A DNA stretch of 64,000 nt from Rhyacophila brunnea (lineage: Eukaryota > Arthropoda > Insecta > Trichoptera > Rhyacophilidae). Position numbers and translations under genes: made by a program. The DNA lies in NCBI GenBank assembly GCA_022495005.1, contig JAGYXB010001016.1:20095-84094 (forward strand). The letters are read 5' to 3'. Under the pieces are notes generated by a model. The model made no database searches. It had not been told where the DNA came from and was given only the letters and a program-made list of their open reading frames with translations. Each line of letters opens with the position of its first letter. The stretch's first letter is position 1. Shown here one piece after another: positions 57,601 to 64,000 of this stretch.

Positions 57601-60107
57601 CTAGTGTCACTAGGAAGTTTCTATATGTCACTACAGCAACTTTCTCTTATCGCCGATTTCTTTTTGTCGGATTATACCAACATAATTATTAGTAAGGGAT
57701 ACTCACAGTGGTTTGGTTTGTTGAACGGCAGTCTCCAAAGCCGTGGATCGCCTATTCGGTCCCATGGCAAGGCAAAAGAAATATAATATGTTGTTTTTTC
57801 AATGTATGTTTGATCCAGTGTAAGGACCCAATGGGTTGGACGAATGGCTAACAACCATTCCTATTTCATAGCTCTGGTTTGTAGTTAAAATAGTAATTTA
57901 ATTTGGATGTGAACCAATGTAGAGTATACGTTATATAACTTTGCACTTTTTTTGCATTTTTTCTCCACTGATAATTTGCCTCTTTGGCTGATTACCTCGC
58001 ATAAAATTAAATCAAAAGATATTCACTTGTGTTCATATGTGTTCTTTTTCTTTCGACCATGTCCGATCCTAATAGGATCATATGGGCCTCCACAGAGTGG
58101 AGGTTTGTATTAACAGATTTTATTTTTACGAGAAATGGATGTCAGCCACTTGCTCAACCTATTAGGTCTATACTCTGACTCATACGTGTAGTAATAAGAA
58201 AATAAATAGATACTACCTATTATAATATGTAAAAAAAATATTTTTTTCATCCTACTGCCGGAGTGCAAAGTTATGAAGCGGCAACTCTATTACATACTAT
58301 GATTGAGATTTTTTTTTGTGGCATAACATCACCATTTTAAAATAAAATCATATTTCACAGCTTAGTATCGCGTATAAAATTTTCATAGAATTTCAAAAGA
58401 TGTCAGTAAACATGGTTTATTAAACTTGCATGACCATGTACTAAAACTAAACAATGTGAACGCCCTTCTCTGGTGAATTTCTTGAAGAACTAATAGTCGT
58501 GAATTATTTACATGTAGCGCTGAGGTCACTCATCCGGCATGGAGATGGGATTGTGTCTCGGGCAGATGCGAGAAGATTTTACTTACAGCGGATACACTTG
58601 AGAAAGCCCAGAGTCTGGCAGCATGCAAAATGCTATGCAACGATTTTGGTGAGCAATATTATATCAATGGAGCTGTTATTCCGAAGAAATTACTCCTATG
58701 ATTTTATAAAACCTATTAAATCACACCACCGAAGAAACAGAAAAGATCAATAAACATATTATTATCATAGTCAAATTTTTATAGCATGTCACTTGCCGAA
58801 ACAAATGTACTATCTCTCGTCCACGATGAGAGCATCTAAAAATAATAAAATACTACATGTGCTTTCAAATAATACAGTACTTATTCTATTTGTTACGTAA
58901 TGTTATGTTGAACAATTCGTGAAGTGACAAGCTATGTTGTTGGTACTATAATAGTAGCTCATGGATAAAACCATCTTTGAGAAAGTGAAGTTTCAAGTAA
59001 TGAAAAAAGCCTAGTTCATAATTTCGAACTGAATGATTCTTGATGTACTTATGTTCTAACTTCTTTGAAAATATTTAATTTTATTGATTTAGAAGTTATT
59101 TATTCAATATATTATAATATATTTTCAGGGAATATGTGGCCAAAACCGACGTCCTCGTTCAAAATTGGTAATACTCTGAAGCATGTGAATATGAGCGGCA
59201 TCAATATTGAATTGACAGAATATTTTGGTGCCGGGACTGAGTTACTCAAATCTGCCACTAAGGTATTTATTGTCAATATAATATATAAGGTCTTTTGATA
59301 TAAATGAATTATGGAAAGCAAATTTCTATATAATATTCATTTGGTTCACTGTTAAATTTTAGAGGTTTCAAAAGAATGTCAAAGGGATTTCCCCGGCGGA
59401 TTATGATGATATGGTTGGAGCAGTACCAATGTTACTGATAATAGCCCTTAAAAACACCAGTATCAGCTGTAAGTTATTCAAATTAATATAAAAAATATAT
59501 AATATAATAAATTAATATAACACCAAGAAAGTTACAAAATATCTTATCGCCTTTTTACCAGTTTTGCTCAATACCTTGCATATGGACCCCCAGAATGTAA
59601 AAGGTGACTTAAATAACTTTTAAGAGTAGCTGAGTTGTAAATCATTTGCAGAACTCCACTTGTATTTAGGAAGTGATAAAAGAAGGAAATAAATGGAAGA
59701 TTCAATTGAAATTTTGAATTTTACCCCGCTTTCTATATAGGATTTATTACTACTAACTAAGCATTATCATTTAATTATAAACTTCAGCTAACCCGTATAA
59801 ATGCATGCCGTTGTAAAGTTGTATGACACTTTTACAGTAATTAATTATTGAATTGTTTGGTAATTAGTTACTATGATTAGTGAGTATTATATTCTAAGTA
59901 CTGTGTAATGTTAGTAAATGGGAGTTTAATATTATCTTTACAGCGTTAACTTTGAGCACCGATGAAGGATATACACTTGAATTGGAGACAACATCCGACG
60001 GTCATCTTTACTGTAGAATTGATGCTCAAAATTTCTTTGGTGCTAGAAATGCCTTGGAATCATTGGAACAATTCTTCATTTACGACGATATTCGATCTCA
60101 AATGCAG
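51689..60107 (+). CDS. tandem beta-N-acetylglucosaminidase paralogue, first five coding exons only
   Basis: Exons: 51689-51795, 58518-58648, 59129-59262, 59363-59468, 59944-60107. Phases join. Exons 3, 4 and 5 have exactly the lengths (134, 106, 164) and phases of the gene at 34747. Exon 1 gives a signal-peptide-like start; two in-frame ATGs (51689, 51710) are possible, the second giving MFVTLLTVSGFTTLAIGIIT. Exon 2 encodes [20 protein letters not shown], exon 3 GNMWPKPTSSFKIGN, exon 5 DEGYTLELETTSDG and AQNFFGARNALESLEQFF. By hand count it shares 20/45 residues in exon 3 and 33/55 in exon 5 with the first gene. This is the N-terminal non-catalytic part of GH20; the DE catalytic exons are not found before 64000, so they lie beyond the window or are lost. 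Exon 1 assignment is less sure, because intron 1 would be 6.7 kb. It could encode another NAG subgroup or a decaying copy. Confidence 0.82.
54812..55230. mobile_element. MITE with perfect 22 bp TIRs
   Basis: The ends read ATGCTAGAAACACATTACCA.. inward from 54812, with an exact inverted copy ending at 55230. Just inside lie GAGCTCACATG words in inverted order (about 54850 and 55195). It is 419 bp, with no coding capacity and no sure target duplication. Confidence 0.75.
56794..57004 (+). repeat. tRNA-like repeat of a second type (possible SINE)
   Basis: A box B-like GGTTTGATTTCC at about 56849-56860 lies in a stretch with tRNA-like spacing (GGCGACTCTCCTGTGCAGTG upstream). A body follows, ending in a (TATTA)n run at about 56976-57001. 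The simple-repeat tail fits a retroposed element. The box A is weak. Confidence 0.45.
57305..57534 (-). repeat. tRNA-derived SINE, full-length copy
   Basis: Nearly identical in layout to 3017-3250: GACCATGTCCGATCC at one end, GGATTCGAACCTGGGACCC (box B reversed) and a box A region CCGCGGCCACCATGGGC at the other. It is one of the two best preserved copies. Confidence 0.85.
58055..58190 (-). repeat. 5'-truncated SINE copy
   Basis: It keeps the body (GACCATGTCCGATCCTAATA through CATACTCTGACTCATAC) but stops before the tRNA-like head, as expected of a truncated retroposed copy. It lies 0.5 kb before exon 2 of the second hexosaminidase gene. Confidence 0.8.
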
Positions 60108-61949
60108 GTAAAATACCTATCTGCTATATCTAAAAAAACATCTGCTGAAAGGTTTCTGCATATTCCGTAATATAATGTTGTAAAACTCCTTTGATTGAAA
60201 CACCCATAATTGAAAATTTGCTGTAACTCTAATATTTATTTCTATATTTTAAATTGTATAAAATATATAATTCAAAATTCGTAATTCATAATAGTTTTTA
60301 GTCAAGTGAAAGTTTTATTTAAAAAGTCATTATTTCAAATAAGGAGATTTATCATTACGGATAATGGTGGAGGTAGGCTGCTATGATCCGACACAAATAG
60401 TGCACATTAAACTTTGTCACTCAAACTTATTTGTTTTCATTGAACTAAGACTACAATGCGTAGTTAGTGTTTGTTAGTTTTTAGAAGATAGAGGAATAAT
60501 TTTTATCGATAATGGTTAACTATAGGCAGGGCTTAATAAATTTTAAAAAACTAACCAAATCCATCCGTAATATATACCTATTCTTAATCCAAAAAATATC
60601 TATAATTAGATTAGATAGAAGAATATTTTTTTATCGATTATGGCTTGTTATAATCAGGGCTTAATGAATTTTAAATAAACTAAACGAAACCATCTGCAAA
60701 TTGTATTCATAGTTCAATAAAAAAAAAATGTTGTGAGGGGAAGAGGGGGTTGATGGATGTGATAGGTAGGTTGACTTCAATGAATCGAAGGTGGATGCGT
60801 GATTAGTAAATACCCAATTTATTTCCCTCAACAATAAATGATACAAAAATTACAGACAGTACATTGATAGTTAAATATGAGTTTGACAATTTAGATTACG
60901 ATGACGTGAGTGAGAAAAGTTACTTATTCGGTGATCAGAGATTCGACCGTAGGCTGGAAAGATTTTATGAAGTGTGTTAACAGATCAGCCCCGAGCTTTT
61001 ATATCGATTCCAAACATAGGATATCTACAATGGCTTGGGGGCTACGACCTGAAGATGCATGTCACTGTTTATTGCATGAACTACGCAGGGTTCACGCAAA
61101 TATGACACCATCAGCATTTCCTAGTTGCAGTATAAAATAATATAAAATAATTAACGATACATTTCTAAATACAATGTTGCTGAGAGTGCGTTCTAAATTA
61201 TTACAAATAGCTAATTTTATCAAGAAAGCATTATGTGTTGTTATGAAATTGGCGTCGGGCAAATAACTGAGGCGAGTTGATTAACCTCGGTACGTGCTGT
61301 CAACCAGATTTCATAAATGATATTACAAGCCTTTCTTATCAACTAACTTACAAAGTAGCATAGTTATTGGGTACTTAGATAACTATCATAACTTATATAC
61401 TATGATGGGAGATTCATGGTACACCCACACAAATAAGTATCACTGAAAAAGTGTGCGCACTGTTTTTGTCAGATTGCCCATAGCCAATGACATTAATATG
61501 GACGAAGCATCTCGAAAATAAAATGACACTCACTTTGTGTCGGGTCTGCCGGATGGTGAAATTCATATTTTAATATCGGTATCCTACGCTCAAATGAACA
61601 TTCTGCTTGCAAGCGGTCTGGCGACACCGCTGGGTCTGCCCATACAAAATTTCTGACTGTCAGGTTTCGACTCTGCCGTTTTTATTGTGTTACAAAATGC
61701 CAATGTGCCTAAAAAAAATCTACTAAACACTCCAAGAAGTATTTCTGTCACTCCTGTTAGTATTATTTATTATTGATAAAATGCCATTTTAAGATATTGA
61801 TGAATATTTATGCAATGGAATTGAATGACAGAAACCATTGGACAGAAGTAACCGTGAATCTGTTTCTAACGCAATGACACTAATACGCCATTACAATAAA
61901 GGTTATATTACTATAAATTCTCAAAGCTTGTATCGCATAATGGAAATGG
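60108..61949. other. sequence after the last visible exon of the second hexosaminidase gene
   Basis: No exon matching exon 6 of the first gene ([14 protein letters not shown]) is seen. 60355-60700 and 61400-61490 share words with the repeat at 2820-3520 and 9530-9840 (AATAGTGCACATTAAACTTTG; CACTGAAAAAGTGTGCGCAC). The open frame at 60910-61140 encodes a 76-residue peptide I do not recognise. Confidence 0.45.
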
Positions 61950-64000
61950 AACATCATATGGTCACGTTATCACCGGCCTTCTGCGCGCTCTGAAGCGGAG
62001 ATGGCAGGCAGTGATAACGTCAAGGTCAAAGCGGGGGTTAGGGGCCAGAAACGCACGGGGTATTTGGTCAAGGCTGGTTTATTTCATCGTATTGCAGGGT
62101 AGTCGTTACAGATACGATACAGGTTATTGTCGTCGTTGGCGGTCGGTTGGTAATTGGCGGGCTGCAACGTGGTGTCGCGGCTGGGCTGCTGATTGATTGC
62201 TTGGCATCCGAGGCGAGTCAGTGCTAGCGGCGTGGCGATCTGCCGATGTCAGATGTGGTCTTTTTGGCGGGCTGTCCGGAATGCTGGCTTGGCTTCGCGT
62301 CCGAGGCGAGCGAAGGCGAGAAGAGATTTTGCGGTCGATGCTGTTGGTTCGGCGGTTGAGGTAAGAGAGAGCTTTCGCGCCCATCCAGATCCAACTGCCA
62401 GATTCGCGGCGTCCTGTTTTATCCGTCGGTCGGGAAGCTCCCTGTTTTACCGACGGATTGACTAGTGGCGGCGCGAGCGGCCGTTTTTGATAGACCGCGT
62501 CTGTTTTGGCGGGAATTTGACGAATTTGAATTTCAAGGAGACGGGTTCCGCTCGGCCGAGGGTTGCGATCACCGCGAAGAGTGGACGTAGGCTGTGGTAT
62601 TTTGGGAAAGTTGATGGTTCGGTCCGCCCTTTGAGGTAGTCTCCTGTGGGAGACTTTCATCTGGTATCAAACGACCTCTCCGGGAAACGACCGAACCGTC
62701 GTCTTTTCCATCAGCCTACCGTCGCTTGTCCTTGGGGGCCGGTTCACCTCTGTGCGGCTTTGACGCGTCCGATGGTCTTGGCGTGCTTGAGGCTCTTTCG
62801 TGTCAAAACTGCTGAGGTTTCCACTTCCACATGGTGGTTCCCTCGAATCGACCAGCTCATCGCATCCTTGGGCCGCCGAAGAGTGAGGTGGGACCTGTTG
62901 CGCCTGCTAGTCGCCGCCATTGTGTGACTAGAGACCAGGGCACCAATCTCAGCTTCCTCGTGAGGTTTTCGCGGAGGTGTCAGACATGTCAGTCAGGGAC
63001 ACTCCGTGACAGCGCCGGTTCCAAGAATAGACGTCTGGTGATGGGGTCTGGTGTTGGAAGTGGGACCTTGAGTTCTTGAGCGTCGTCTTCTCGCACGTCC
63101 AAGGCGTCGAAGCGGTTTGGCCATAGGTGTCGTAGTTTTAAGGCGGGCGTGACATCCTCGCTGGCGTCGGATGTTTGTCTTGTTGGTCGATTAATGCTGG
63201 GGGTCTTGCTGGGGGTCTTGCTGCGTCCCTGGAATCTTGGCTTCCGCTTCAGTCTTCTTGGTCCCTCAGGTTGCAGATCCGATGTAGCCTTGGGCCGTCG
63301 GCGATTGAGGCGGTGTCTGATGTATCTGCTGGTCACCGCCGGTTGGGCAACCAGAGACCAGGCGACCAACCTCGGTCTGCCGTAAGGTATATCATGAAGG
63401 TGCCGGGCGTCGCGCCGGGGCACTCCGTGATAACGCCGGTGCCAAATGGTAAGCGGCTGGTTATGGGGTTTGGTACTGAAGCTTGACCTTGGGTCTTTGC
63501 GAGGAGTGTCGTCTTCCAGTGCGTTAAGACTCGCTAGACTTGATAAGGCTAGTGGTTATGCTAGGCGAGACATCCGCGCTGGTGGCAGATGTTTCGCCTG
63601 GGTTTGAGGTACGAGCGCCGTTGGCTGGCACCTCGCTGTGCTGGGTGACGTCGGTCACGAAGAGCGTCGGCGTCGGTAGCCGGGGCATCTCCGTGTAGCG
63701 TCGCGACGCCGTTGGCCATGACATCTACGTATTCCTCCGTGGGCCAGGGTCGACGGATGATACCGCTGGTCGGAGGAACATAACGATGCTGCTGTCACGT
63801 CTTGCGATGGAGCCGATGTCCATGCTGATTTGCTATCCAGGCTGTTGCTTCTGTCAGGCGCCACTGGTGTGCTGAATTCCAGGTTTCGGGACCACGCGGT
63901 TTTTTTGCGCGGCCCCCAGCATTGTCTGGCTATGCTTCCCACATCGAATGAACTTGCGGGAGTACGGTCCGCGCGATCTCGTGTGTCATTTCCGCTGCGA
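61950..64000. repeat. GC-rich block of diverged tandem repeats, unidentified
   Basis: Base composition changes abruptly from AT-rich to clearly GC-rich. A unit beginning TTGGGCCG at about 62870 recurs at about 63290, with shared landmarks ACCAGAGACCAGG-like, GGGCACTCCGTGA and ATGGGGTTTGGTACTGA-like. A third weaker unit is around 63620-63740. The period is about 420 bp. Open frames occur on both strands, but these are expected in GC-rich DNA and show no domain. Candidates are the 5' untranslated repeats of a non-LTR element such as R1/R2, an rDNA spacer, or a satellite. The block runs past the window end. Confidence 0.5.

Larger units (their letters stand above)
51796..58517. other. large intron 1 of the second hexosaminidase gene
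   Basis: 6.7 kb without a recognised exon. It contains a repeat fragment near 51945 (relative of 29843), a (CT)8 run at 53251-53266, a MITE (54812-55230), a second type of tRNA-like repeat (about 56794-57004) and two SINE copies (57305-57534, 58055-58190). The remaining AT-rich parts show nothing. Confidence 0.55.

Noticed and set aside
60910..61140. 76-codon frame as a possible exon of the second hexosaminidase gene
   Set aside because: Its sequence does not resemble any GH20 segment expected after exon 5, and the phase is not supported by splice sites.
62124..62660. 178-codon minus-strand open frame, the longest uninterrupted frame of the right end
   Set aside because: It lies in GC-rich repeat DNA where long open frames occur on several frames at once. 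The peptide is Arg/Pro/Ser-rich without a recognisable domain.
62989..63423. 144-codon minus-strand open frame
   Set aside because: Same GC-rich repeat block; it spans two repeat units and overlaps competing plus-strand frames.
1..64000. CRISPR arrays, operons, bacterial insertion sequences, phage modules
   Set aside because: Spliced eukaryotic genes, SINEs and hAT/RTE elements show a nuclear animal genome. No regularly spaced short repeats are present.

Overview
The window is nuclear DNA of an arthropod, most likely an insect. It is AT-rich, its genes are split by GT-AG introns, many old transposons are present, and the two largest genes are chitin-degradation hexosaminidases. The frequent TAGGTACCTA-type words fit Hemiptera or Lepidoptera, but I cannot settle the order from this sequence. 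Nothing here looks prokaryotic.

Layout. (1) 1-3720: transposon debris, including two hAT elements (one cut by the window start) and a tRNA-derived SINE. (2) 3721-10103, plus strand: the last seven exons of a RecQ5 DNA helicase, from helicase motif V to the stop. Its N-terminal helicase exons lie before the window. (3) 12126-18563, minus strand: a complete six-exon gene for the beta subunit of TFIIE (293 aa), convergent with RecQ5. A 5'-truncated RTE retrotransposon sits in one of its introns. (4) 18564-34746: a 16 kb gene desert of MITEs, hAT elements, RTE relics, compound palindromes and a Pol III tRNA-like unit. (5) 34747-48201, plus strand: a complete 15-exon chitooligosaccharidolytic beta-N-acetylglucosaminidase (600 aa, GH20) with signal peptide, catalytic Asp-Glu pair and the residues that mark the chitinolytic class. 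(6) 51689-60107, plus strand: the first five exons of a tandem paralogue with the same exon lengths and phases. Its catalytic exons are not in the window. (7) About 61950-64000: a GC-rich block of diverged tandem repeats of unknown identity.

RecQ5 and TFIIE-beta both work at RNA polymerase II, but the convergent arrangement gives no reason to infer co-regulation. The two hexosaminidases are a head-to-tail duplication; the first should act outside the cell on chitin oligomers during cuticle turnover.

I found no new gene system. The most notable structures are the hexosaminidase duplication, a 983 bp foldback element with 310 bp arms bounded by TTAA, a set of hAT elements with clean 8 bp target duplications (one resembling a family known for horizontal transfer), a nested palindrome, and the GC-rich repeat block. 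Exon coordinates come from reading frame, splice signals and family resemblance by eye; no alignment was run.
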